Shown here: one piece after another, positions 1 through 5,301 of the stretch
Layout of the letters: each line of letters begins with the position of its first letter
Numbering within the stretch: position 1 is the first letter of the stretch
DNA from: Desulfobacterales bacterium S5133MH16
GTDB lineage: Bacteria; Desulfobacterota; Desulfobacteria; Desulfobacterales; UBA11574
DNA length: 5,301 nucleotides
Reading direction: 5' to 3'
Assembly (NCBI GenBank): GCA_001751005.1
Contig: MAXL01000149.1
Coordinates: 1 to 5,301, forward strand
Translations under genes and position numbers: made by a program
Notes under the pieces: model-generated
What the model was told of the DNA's origin: nothing
What the model saw: only the letters and a program-made list of their open reading frames with translations
Databases searched by the model: none

Positions 1-118
1 CAACTTCTGCGTTGTGCTGCATTTCGTAATCATTCAACGTACGAAAAGTACGCCTCATGATTACAAAATTTGCACGCCTTGAATTTGGAGCTTTTTACTT
101 TGCCGTCTAATTGCGATT
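1..118. repeat. Long imperfect palindromic intergenic element (REP/MITE-like), probably cut by the window edge
   Basis: The segment folds on itself around about position 45. CGTAC (38-42) pairs with GTACG (48-52) around a GAAAA loop. After a 4+4 internal loop, GTAATCAT (26-33) pairs perfectly with ATGATTAC (57-64). Beyond one mismatch, ATTT (21-24) pairs with AAAT (66-69), and GTGC (14-17) pairs with GCAC (72-75). No frame reads as a gene across it and no run of T directly follows the stem, so it is not a classic terminator. The right flank (76-118) continues as non-coding sequence of similar character. From memory, unverified, near-identical palindromes are scattered between genes in Desulfobacterales genomes. 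The right boundary is approximate, and the left end may lie outside the window. Confidence 0.6.
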
Positions 119-170
119 TTTTATGAGATTGTCAATTTTGTGCTTATGGATAAGAAAATTTCCCGGTGAA

Positions 171-200
171 ATTATTTCTGGCTAATTAATGATTATTTCT
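171..200. repeat. Pair of 9-bp direct repeats upstream of mnmG
   Basis: ATTATTTCT occurs at 171-179 and again at 192-200, 21 bp apart, which is two helical turns. The first copy lies inside a perfect small inverted repeat, GAAAT-T-ATTTC (168-178). The second copy ends on the first base of the candidate -10 box at 200-205. The placement would suit a regulator binding one face of the DNA, but the region is AT-rich and the match could be chance. Confidence 0.35.
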
Positions 201-205
201 ATAAT
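200..205 (+). promoter_or_regulatory. Candidate -10 box (TATAAT) for mnmG
   Basis: A perfect TATAAT lies 55 bp before the mnmG ATG. No good TTGACA-like box stands 16-18 bp upstream (176-183 reads roughly TTCTGGCT), and there is no TG extension before the -10. If this is the promoter it is either weak at -35 or helped by an activator. A short inverted repeat, CTTTG-AA-CAAAG (214-225), lies where transcription would begin. Confidence 0.35.
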
Positions 206-259
206 ATATACTTCTTTGAACAAAGATTGTAAAATAATTTAACGGAAACATGTTTGCTT

Positions 260-2164
260 ATGGTTTTCTACCGGAAAAAATACGACATTATTGTTGTCGG
301 TGCAGGTCATGCCGGATGTGAGGCTGCACTTGCAGCCGCAAGAATGGGATGCCGCGTACTTCTTATGGCCATAGATCTGGACAAGGTGGCAGCAATGCCT
401 TGCAGCCCGTCTATCGGGGGTATGGCAAAGGGACAGCTTGTAAAAGAGATAGATGCCCTGGGCGGTGAAATGGCAAAGATCACGGATAAAACAGCCATTC
501 AATATCGAACGCTGAATACAAAAAAAGGGCCTGCAGTCCAATCCTCGCGCACGCAAAACGATAAGATCCGTTATCATATGGCCATGAAGGCTGTCATTGA
601 AAAACAGCCGAATCTGGACCTCAAACAGGCCATGGTTGAGCGACTTGTTGTCGAGAACAACAGGATCGCCGGTGTGGAAGATCAAACCGGTTTTGGATAT
701 CGTGCCCATGCCGTTGTGCTGGCCACAGGAACATTTTTAAGCGGTCTGGTCCACATCGGGTTCAATTCATTCCAGTCCGGAAGGGCCGGCGAATTCGCAT
801 CCTATGGTCTCCCGGCGCACCTGAGAGAGTTAGGATTTGAGCTTGGAAGAATGAAGACAGGCACGCCGCCCAGATTGAAGAAATCAAGTATCGATTTTAG
901 CGAATTCACAGAGCATGGGTCGGAAGAAGAGCCAAAACCCTTTTCATTCTTTACCGAAAAGATTAACATGCTCCAGCTTCCAAGCTATATCGGGCATACC
1001 AACCCAAGAAGCCACCAGATTGTGCAAAAAAACCTTAAACGTTCAGCCCTGTATGGAGGCATGATAAAAGGAGTTTCGGCCCGCTACTGCCCCTCGTTTG
1101 AAGATAAAATCGTCAGGTTTCCTGATAAAGAAAAGCACCAGGTAATCCTTGAGCCCGAAGGTCTTGATACTGATGAGGTTTATGCCAGCGGCCTGGGGAA
1201 CAGCCTTCCCATGGAAATTCAGATCCAGTTTGTCAGATCCGTCAAAGGATTGGAAGCGGCCGAGATCATGCGGCCTGCGTATGCCATAGAATACGACTAT
1301 ATCAATCCTGTCCAGCTTAAGCCCACCCTTGAAACAAAGCTGGTTTCAGGACTTTACATGGCCGGTCAGATTAACGGAACATCGGGGTATGAAGAAGCAG
1401 CAGCCCAAGGCATATGGTCAGGAATCAATGCCGCTTGCAAGATCCAGGGAAGGCCGCCGTTCATTCTCGACAGGTCACAGGCGTATATGGCTGTTATGAT
1501 AGATGATCTTGTTACAAGAGGCACCCGCGAACCGTATCGCATGTTTACGTCACGGGCCGAATACAGGCTCATGCTTCGGGAGGATAATGCGGATTTGAGG
1601 TTGATGGAAACCGGCCATGAATTGGGCCTTATCGATCATGATACATTAAAAGATGTAAATGAACGAAAAAAACAGATTGCCAGAGAGATTAAAAGAATAA
1701 AAGGAACCGTGATAAAGCCTTCCAAAAAGATAAACGATTATTTGCTCAATCAAGGGACAAGACCTTTAAAAAGCGGCATCTATCTGGATCAGCTTCTAAA
1801 AAGAGCAGAGCTCGATTATCATGCCGCACAAGAACTGTCCAAAAGCCCTTACGACATCAGTAAACCTGTTGCCCGGCAGGTGGAAATAGAGATCAAATAC
1901 GAAGGGTATATCAAGCGACAGCTCAAGGAAATCGAAAAGTTCAAGAACATGGAACGGATGAAAATACCAGAAGGTTTTGATTTCACAAAGGTTCACGGAC
2001 TTTCAAATGAACTCAAAGAAAAGCTTTCTGGCATAATGCCTTCTTCACTTGGCCAGGCTTCGCGCATAGATGGAATCACACCTGCTGCGCTTTCTGTGAT
2101 TATGATTTCCCTCAAAGCTGCTGAGAAATATTCATCGGGAGTCGGAAATCAAAAAATCGAATGA
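260..2164 (+). CDS. mnmG: MnmG (GidA), tRNA uridine-5-carboxymethylaminomethyl modification enzyme, FAD-binding subunit
   Basis: MnmG works with the GTPase MnmE in the cytoplasm to install the carboxymethylaminomethyl group on C5 of wobble U34 in certain tRNAs, using FAD, NADH and methylenetetrahydrofolate. Seen here, numbered from the ATG at 260: the dinucleotide-binding loop GAGHAG (14-19), the CSPSIGG block with Cys48, the RYCPSFEDK block with Cys277, the second family signature AGQINGTSGYEE (368-379), and the C-terminal helical domain with HGLSNEL (579-585) and GQASRIDGITPAALS (598-612), which in the family contacts MnmE and tRNA. The two cysteines match the conserved pair Cys47 and Cys277 of the E. 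coli enzyme. Length is 634 residues against 629 in E. coli, so the gene is complete. In-frame starts are TTG 254 and ATG 260. I prefer ATG because MVFYRKKYD lines up with the E. coli N-terminus, although the weak GGA at 244-246 is better spaced for TTG. No rsmG or mnmE is adjacent. Confidence 0.97.
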   Translation: MVFYRKKYDIIVVGAGHAGCEAALAAARMGCRVLLMAIDLDKVAAMPCSPSIGGMAKGQLVKEIDALGGEMAKITDKTAIQYRTLNTKKGPAVQSSRTQNDKIRYHMAMKAVIEKQPNLDLKQAMVERLVVENNRIAGVEDQTGFGYRAHAVVLATGTFLSGLVHIGFNSFQSGRAGEFASYGLPAHLRELGFELGRMKTGTPPRLKKSSIDFSEFTEHGSEEEPKPFSFFTEKINMLQLPSYIGHTNPRSHQIVQKNLKRSALYGGMIKGVSARYCPSFEDKIVRFPDKEKHQVILEPEGLDTDEVYASGLGNSLPMEIQIQFVRSVKGLEAAEIMRPAYAIEYDYINPVQLKPTLETKLVSGLYMAGQINGTSGYEEAAAQGIWSGINAACKIQGRPPFILDRSQAYMAVMIDDLVTRGTREPYRMFTSRAEYRLMLREDNADLRLMETGHELGLIDHDTLKDVNERKKQIAREIKRIKGTVIKPSKKINDYLLNQGTRPLKSGIYLDQLLKRAELDYHAAQELSKSPYDISKPVARQVEIEIKYEGYIKRQLKEIEKFKNMERMKIPEGFDFTKVHGLSNELKEKLSGIMPSSLGQASRIDGITPAALSVIMISLKAAEKYSSGVGNQKIE

Positions 2165-2167
2165 TCC

Positions 2168-2196
2168 TTGACACCTAATGATTTTCAACTTATCTT
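2168..2196 (+). promoter_or_regulatory. Candidate sigma-70 type promoter for the J-protein gene
   Basis: A perfect -35 box TTGACA (2168-2173) is followed after exactly 17 bp by TATCTT (2191-2196), which matches four of six -10 positions. It begins 3 bp after the mnmG stop codon and would give a leader of about 37 nt. This implies the J-protein gene can be transcribed independently of mnmG. I see no terminator hairpin between the two genes, so read-through is also likely. Confidence 0.5.
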
Positions 2197-2225
2197 GAAG
2201 TCTCATAAAAGTTTAATATCAAATT

Positions 2226-2232
2226 GAGGTGA
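2226..2232 (+). promoter_or_regulatory. Shine-Dalgarno site that sets the J-protein start
   Basis: GAGGTGA lies 7 nt before the ATG at 2240. The in-frame TTG at 2234 is only 1 nt from this site, too close to be used, so ATG 2240 is the start. Confidence 0.85.
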
Positions 2233-2239
2233 TTTGGGA

Positions 2240-3154
2240 ATGTCTGAAACAGATTATTATAAAATACTCGGCGTAAATAAAAACGCTTCCAAAGAGGATA
2301 TTAAGAAATCATATCGAAAGCTTGCAATGAAGTATCATCCCGACCATACAAAAGGGAATAAAAGCGATGAAGAAAAATTCAAAACAATAAGTGAAGCATA
2401 TGCTGTTCTGAGCGACAAGGAGAAACGCAAACAGTATGATACGTTCGGTGCCGCAGGATTCCAGCAGCGTTTTTCACAGGAAGACATCTTTAAGGGGTTC
2501 GATTTTGACAATATATTCAGCGAGTTGTTTGGAAAAACCCGAGGTTTTTCCGGACGGGGTAACGGCATGCGGTTTTCTTTCGGAGGGGGAAGCCCGTTTG
2601 ACGGTTATCAGAGGCAACACAAGGCCCGGTCAAAGGGAGCAGACCTAATGTATGAGCTGCCGCTAACATTAGGAGAGGTGGCAACAGGAACAAGTAAAAC
2701 AGTATCATTCCAACATCAGGGGCGTAGTGAAAAGATTACGGTAAAGATTCCAAAAGGAATGATATCCGGGAAGAAACTTCGTGTTGCGGGCAAGGGTGAT
2801 CCGGACCCATATGGCGGGCCTCCCGGAGATCTGTATATCCAGTCCAGTGTGCCTGGTGATAAAGTTTATGATTCTAAAGGGTATGATCTTTATATGCGTA
2901 GAGAGATAAAACTGAGCGAGGCGCTCCTTGGAACGAGTATTTCTGTTCCCACACTTGGCAAAAAAGAGTTGAGTTTGAAAATACCTCCCGGAACAAAACA
3001 TAAAACCAAGATGCGTCTTGCAGGACACGGACTTCCCCATATGCATCGTAAAGACAAGGGTGATCTTTATGTATATATCCATGTAAACATGCCGGTAAAG
3101 CTTACCAAAAAGCAAAAAAAACTGATTGAACAGCTGGCAGAGATCGGCCTGTAA
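2240..3154 (+). CDS. Class B J-domain co-chaperone (DnaJ/CbpA-like, no zinc finger)
   Basis: This is a cytoplasmic co-chaperone that delivers non-native proteins to DnaK (Hsp70) and stimulates its ATPase. In the 304-residue product the J domain spans about 5-70, with the DnaK-activating HPD triplet at 33-35. A short Gly/Phe-rich linker follows (about 70-122, including FGGGSPFDG). The two beta-rich substrate-binding domains then cover about 132-203 and 204-288, including GGPPGDLYI (192-200) and GYDLYMRREIKLSEALLGT (214-232). The protein has no cysteine at all, so the CXXCXGXG zinc repeats of true DnaJ are absent. That makes it a class B protein like CbpA, and about the same length as CbpA (306). 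The C-terminus KKQKKLIEQLAEIGL is the usual short helical tail. It has its own candidate promoter and a strong ribosome binding site. No CIRCE element is seen, so heat-shock control is not shown. The exact paralogue name cannot be fixed from sequence alone. Confidence 0.95.
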   Translation: MSETDYYKILGVNKNASKEDIKKSYRKLAMKYHPDHTKGNKSDEEKFKTISEAYAVLSDKEKRKQYDTFGAAGFQQRFSQEDIFKGFDFDNIFSELFGKTRGFSGRGNGMRFSFGGGSPFDGYQRQHKARSKGADLMYELPLTLGEVATGTSKTVSFQHQGRSEKITVKIPKGMISGKKLRVAGKGDPDPYGGPPGDLYIQSSVPGDKVYDSKGYDLYMRREIKLSEALLGTSISVPTLGKKELSLKIPPGTKHKTKMRLAGHGLPHMHRKDKGDLYVYIHVNMPVKLTKKQKKLIEQLAEIGL

Positions 3155-3167
3155 GGAATTAAATTTA

Positions 3168-3196
3168 TTGACAAGAGTGATTAAAAAGCCTAAAAT
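3168..3196 (+). promoter_or_regulatory. Near-consensus sigma-70 promoter for hpt
   Basis: A perfect TTGACA (3168-3173), a 17-bp spacer and TAAAAT (3191-3196, five of six) form the best promoter in the window. It starts 13 bp after the J-protein stop codon. Transcription would begin near 3203, giving hpt a leader of about 95 nt. Confidence 0.65.
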
Positions 3197-3226
3197 CCAG
3201 GAAGGATTAACCGGCTGACTGAAAAG

Positions 3227-3270
3227 GGTTGAGTGGGAAAATAGCAAGTAAACACCTTCGCGGCTTAACC
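3227..3270 (+). other. Potential stem-loop in the hpt leader RNA
   Basis: GGTTGAG (3227-3233) can pair with CTTAACC (3264-3270) over seven pairs, including one G-U. Inside this, GCAAG (3244-3248) pairs with CTTCGC (3256-3261) with one bulged C. The structure would lie wholly inside the transcript from the 3168 promoter. It has no U-tract, so it does not look like an intrinsic terminator, and it fits no riboswitch family I recognise. It was paired by eye, without an energy calculation. Confidence 0.35.
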
Positions 3271-3284
3271 AAGTCCTGAATACT

Positions 3285-3301
3285 CATAATTTCTGATTAT
3301 G
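3285..3301 (+). promoter_or_regulatory. Small hairpin enclosing the hpt start codon
   Basis: CATAAT (3285-3290) is perfectly complementary to ATTATG (3296-3301) with a 5-nt loop, so the hpt ATG (3299-3301) sits in the 3' arm. The stem is mostly A-U and would be weak. It matters because no Shine-Dalgarno sequence precedes this start. Confidence 0.35.
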
Positions 3302-3817
3302 CCTGAACTTATTCCTGTTTTAAATAAAAATGATATCGACAATATGGTAGCCCGGGTTGCGCGCAGAATTTCATCTGACTATCAGGATCGTGAACTTATC
3401 CTCATCGGGATCTTAAAAGGTGCGTTTGTCTTTTTATCTGATCTTGCGCGGCATCTTACTATTCCGGTTAAACTTGATTTCATACGTGTCTGCAGCTACG
3501 GCTCCGACGTTTCATCATCAGGGAACATCCGTTTGACAAAAGAAATTGAGATTGATGTTAATAATAAAGATGTATTGCTTGTAGAAGATATCGTCGATAC
3601 AGGCTTGACTTTATCTTTTATCATTGATTATTTAAAAACTTTTAATCCAAAAACTGTTAAAATTTGTGCCCTGCTTGACAAACACGAACGCCGTAGTGAA
3701 AATATTAAAATCGACTATGCCTGCCATGAAGCGGCTGAAGGATTCCTTGTGGGTTATGGCCTCGATTATAATGAAGACTATAGATATTTAGCGGGGATTT
3801 ATCACCTTAAATTATAA
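3299..3817 (+). CDS. hpt: Hypoxanthine phosphoribosyltransferase
   Basis: The enzyme salvages hypoxanthine, and often guanine, by transferring phosphoribosyl from PRPP to give IMP or GMP in the cytoplasm. In the 172 residues (E. coli Hpt has 178) the type I phosphoribosyltransferase core is complete. It has the GILKGAFVFLSDLAR block (37-51), the flexible loop with the SYGSD motif (66-70), the PRPP-binding motif VLLVEDIVDTGLTL (92-105) with acidic pair E96/D97 and likely catalytic D100, LLDK (125-128) whose lysine contacts the purine, and FLVGYGLDY (149-157) near the C-terminus. The start is ATG 3299: an in-frame TAA at 3287-3289 blocks an upstream extension, and the next ATG (3344) would remove N-terminal helix residues and also lacks a ribosome binding site. 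The absence of a Shine-Dalgarno sequence is unusual beside its neighbours. The gene looks AT-richer than mnmG. Close spacing suggests co-transcription with the downstream gene. Purine preference cannot be read from the sequence. Confidence 0.95.
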   Translation: MPELIPVLNKNDIDNMVARVARRISSDYQDRELILIGILKGAFVFLSDLARHLTIPVKLDFIRVCSYGSDVSSSGNIRLTKEIEIDVNNKDVLLVEDIVDTGLTLSFIIDYLKTFNPKTVKICALLDKHERRSENIKIDYACHEAAEGFLVGYGLDYNEDYRYLAGIYHLKL

Positions 3818-3819
3818 GC

Positions 3820-3826
3820 GGTGGGG
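3820..3826 (+). promoter_or_regulatory. Shine-Dalgarno site for the zinc-ribbon gene
   Basis: GGTGGGG lies 6 nt before the ATG at 3833 in the 15-nt gap after hpt. It supports this start and translation from the hpt transcript. Confidence 0.7.
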
Positions 3827-3832
3827 TATACT

Positions 3833-5301
3833 ATGATTATTACCTGTAAGGCATGTAACGCCAGTTTCAATTTAAATGAAAGTCTTCTAAAACCAGAGGG
3901 CTCTAAAGTTCGATGCTCAAAATGTAAAGAAGTTTTTATCGCCTATCCACCTGCGCCCCCGGAAGAAGTTAAAAAACCGGATGAAATGTTATCGGACCTT
4001 GAATCTGAACAAGAGACTGAAGACTCTGAAACCGGCCAGTTGGATGACTCAGAGTTCGGTGAACTTGATTTGCCGGACCTGGAAAAATTGTTTGCAAAGG
4101 AAGAAGTTCCGGAAGAACAAGGTGATACTGATGGGGCCATTGAAGATTTCGAACTGGATCTGGATTTCGAGCCCGAATCTGAAAAGCCGCCCGAGCATGT
4201 CGAGGCCGAAGCCAAGGTCGGGGAACCGGACGAATTCGATCTGTCGGATATGGAAGAGCTGCTGGATATAACGCAAGTTCCGGAAAAACAAGGTGATGCG
4301 GATGAGGCCATTGAAGATTTCGAACTGGAACTGGATCTGGAGCCCGAACCTGAAAAGGCCCCTGAGCATGTCGAGGCGGAAGCAAAGATCGAAGAACCGG
4401 ATGAACTCGATCTGTCGGATATAGAGGAGTTGCTCGATTTGGAAGAACCGGCAACCGAGGAAAAAGACGGGATGGAGCCGGAAGAACTTGAACTTGAATT
4501 GGATACGGATACGGAACCCGAGATTGAAAAGGTGCTTGAGGATGATGGGGCGAGTGTCGAACCTGAAGCGTTGGAAGAGATTGATTTATCAGATATAGAG
4601 ATGATGTTTGAAACAGAAGAAGAGGAGACTGAAGAGGAGGCGGAACCCGTGGATTCTCTTTTGCTGGAAGAGACATCAGGAACTGAACTTGATGAGATTG
4701 AAGAGGAGGCGGATGAACCCGAAACCGTCGAATTTTCTGAAACAGAAGAGATAGAGCAAAAATTTGCAATTGAAGATACCGGTCAGGATGATCTGTCAGA
4801 AGAGGAAATTGTTGATGTGCAACCGGTGGTGGCAACCGCAAAACCTGCTGTGAAAAAACGGATCAGCAAGCCGTTAATTGTCTTGCTGATCTTAGTGCTT
4901 TTGGGAGGCGGTTGTTACGGCATTTATGTTGTGCTTGACTTTATGAATATTGAAATTCCTTTTGTCAGCGAATATTTTAAACCCCAAATTTCGGATCCGG
5001 CCGGCAATCTCAAAATAGACACGTTAGATGTTGATAGTGCATTTGTAAAAAATGCCAAAGCAGGAAAGCTTTTTGCAATAACCGGTAAAATTAAAAATGG
5101 ATATTCAGATGTCCGCAGTTATATCAGGGTAACCGGAAAACTGTATACAAAAGGGAAAATTCTTGTTCAGAAAGAGACCGTTTTTTGCGGAAATGTTCTG
5201 TCGGATATTGAACTTTCTAATCTGGAGCTTTCAGCGATTAAAAAGCGATTGTCAAATCGCCTTGGCGATAATAAATCCAATATACGGGTTAAACCCGGCC
5301 A
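3833..5301 (+). CDS. Zinc-ribbon (MJ0042 type) membrane protein with acidic repeats and DUF3426-like C-terminus, 3' end outside the window
   Basis: The reading frame is open for 489 codons to the window edge with no stop, so the C-terminus is missing. Domains in order: a zinc ribbon (about 1-36) with CKAC (5-8) and CSKC (28-31) plus the typical VRC context; a very acidic, low-complexity linker (about 43-335) in which roughly two of five residues are Asp or Glu, built partly from 57-residue repeats; a basic patch KKRISK (341-346); one membrane span (about 347-368); and a region (about 380-489) resembling DUF3426, with GKLFAITGKIKNGYSDVRSY (411-430) and the characteristic CGNVLSDIEL stretch (452-461). 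By the positive-inside rule, the zinc ribbon and acidic linker should be cytoplasmic and the DUF3426-like domain periplasmic. Proteins with both domains are common in proteobacteria, but I know of no established function. It follows hpt by 15 nt with a good ribosome binding site and probably shares its transcript. Zinc binding is inferred from the four cysteines; domain names are recalled from family patterns and were not searched. Confidence 0.9.
   Translation, partial: MIITCKACNASFNLNESLLKPEGSKVRCSKCKEVFIAYPPAPPEEVKKPDEMLSDLESEQETEDSETGQLDDSEFGELDLPDLEKLFAKEEVPEEQGDTDGAIEDFELDLDFEPESEKPPEHVEAEAKVGEPDEFDLSDMEELLDITQVPEKQGDADEAIEDFELELDLEPEPEKAPEHVEAEAKIEEPDELDLSDIEELLDLEEPATEEKDGMEPEELELELDTDTEPEIEKVLEDDGASVEPEALEEIDLSDIEMMFETEEEETEEEAEPVDSLLLEETSGTELDEIEEEADEPETVEFSETEEIEQKFAIEDTGQDDLSEEEIVDVQPVVATAKPAVKKRISKPLIVLLILVLLGGGCYGIYVVLDFMNIEIPFVSEYFKPQISDPAGNLKIDTLDVDSAFVKNAKAGKLFAITGKIKNGYSDVRSYIRVTGKLYTKGKILVQKETVFCGNVLSDIELSNLELSAIKKRLSNRLGDNKSNIRVKPG
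4061..4609 (+). repeat. In-gene tandem 57-residue (171-bp) repeats in the acidic linker
   Basis: Unit 1 covers 4061-4231 (residues 77-133) and unit 2 covers 4232-4402 (134-190). A partial unit 3 (4403-4441) keeps only the opening motif. A fourth copy of that motif stands alone at 4577-4609. The opening motif reads ELDLPDLEKLF (77-87), EFDLSDMEELL (134-144), ELDLSDIEELL (191-201) and EIDLSDIEMMF (249-259), so the spacing is 57, 57 and 58 residues. The shared body contains VPEEQGD/VPEKQGD, AIEDFEL and PEHVEAEAK. Repeats stay in frame throughout. Confidence 0.9.
4871..4936 (+). other. Single predicted transmembrane segment of the zinc-ribbon protein
   Basis: Residues 347-368 are almost wholly hydrophobic (PLIVLLILVLLGGGCYGIYVVL), preceded by the basic KKRISK and followed by a polar region. 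There is no N-terminal signal peptide, so this segment would act as an internal signal anchor with the N-terminus inside. Confidence 0.85.

Noticed and set aside
29..109. Minus-strand open reading through the palindromic element, beginning like DGKVKSSKFKACKF
   Set aside because: It has no start codon or ribosome binding site and ends within the element. It is most likely an in-frame stretch of a repeated non-coding sequence.
250..321. ATG at 250 opening a short frame that overlaps the mnmG start
   Set aside because: It is out of frame with mnmG and ends after about 23 codons without recognisable content. A translational effect on mnmG cannot be shown from sequence.
239..709. A 156-codon minus-strand frame opposite the start of mnmG
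   Set aside because: The + strand encodes the highly conserved FAD-binding domain, and the antisense product has no family features.
2194..2220. CTTGAAG before the J-protein gene as a sigma-32 heat-shock -35 box
   Set aside because: The expected CCCAT-type -10 is not present at 13-15 bp downstream, and the overlapping TTGACA/TATCTT pair fits better.
2705..3247. A 180-codon minus-strand frame opposite the J-protein gene
   Set aside because: It lies opposite conserved DnaJ C-terminal domain sequence and looks like non-coding translation.
3203..3298. Purine riboswitch in the hpt leader
   Set aside because: The conserved purine-aptamer core and three-way junction sequences are not seen; only simple stems can be drawn.
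3155..3298. Intrinsic terminator after the J-protein gene
   Set aside because: No GC-rich stem followed by a run of T is present in this gap.
3981..4271. A 96-codon + strand frame inside the zinc-ribbon gene
   Set aside because: It overlaps the real gene in another frame, owes its openness to the repeats and matches no family.
3969..4841. A 290-codon open frame on the minus strand opposite the acidic linker
   Set aside because: It is a shadow of the GAA/GAT-rich repeat coding frame. The product is a low-complexity Pro/Leu/Arg/His-rich string with no recognisable domain, and the + strand frame has a zinc ribbon, membrane span and good ribosome binding site.

Overview
The window looks like a chromosomal segment from a Gram-negative anaerobe of the old Deltaproteobacteria (now Desulfobacterota, possibly Desulfobacterales). 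The grounds are an MJ0042-type zinc ribbon joined to a DUF3426-like domain in one membrane protein, the style of the MnmG and Hpt proteins, moderate GC with AT-rich intergenic DNA, and an intergenic palindromic element of a kind I associate from memory with Desulfobacterales genomes. This placement is inference; no rRNA or other marker is present.

Layout: all four genes lie on the + strand. Bases 1-259 are a non-coding, AT-rich upstream region. It starts with a long imperfect palindrome (about 1-118) and continues with a candidate promoter zone holding a perfect TATAAT, a pair of 9-bp direct repeats and a short inverted repeat. mnmG (260-2164) encodes the FAD-dependent tRNA wobble-uridine modification enzyme. 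After a 75-bp gap with a candidate promoter and a strong ribosome binding site comes a class B (zinc-finger-less) J-domain co-chaperone gene (2240-3154). A 144-bp gap then holds a near-consensus promoter and a potentially structured leader, followed by hpt (3299-3817), a purine-salvage phosphoribosyltransferase whose start codon has no visible Shine-Dalgarno sequence. Fifteen bases later begins a long gene (3833 to beyond the window end). It encodes an N-terminal zinc ribbon, a very acidic tandem-repeat linker, one membrane span and a DUF3426-like C-terminal domain.

mnmG, the J-protein gene and hpt are housekeeping functions (tRNA modification, protein folding, purine salvage), and each appears to have its own promoter. 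hpt and the zinc-ribbon gene are close enough to share a transcript. The least understood part is the zinc-ribbon membrane protein. Its acidic cytoplasmic linker repeats a DLSD-type motif four times at intervals of 57, 57 and 58 residues, and two of the repeat units are still about 86% identical in DNA. I see no CRISPR array, insertion sequence, tRNA or rRNA gene, and no defence system.
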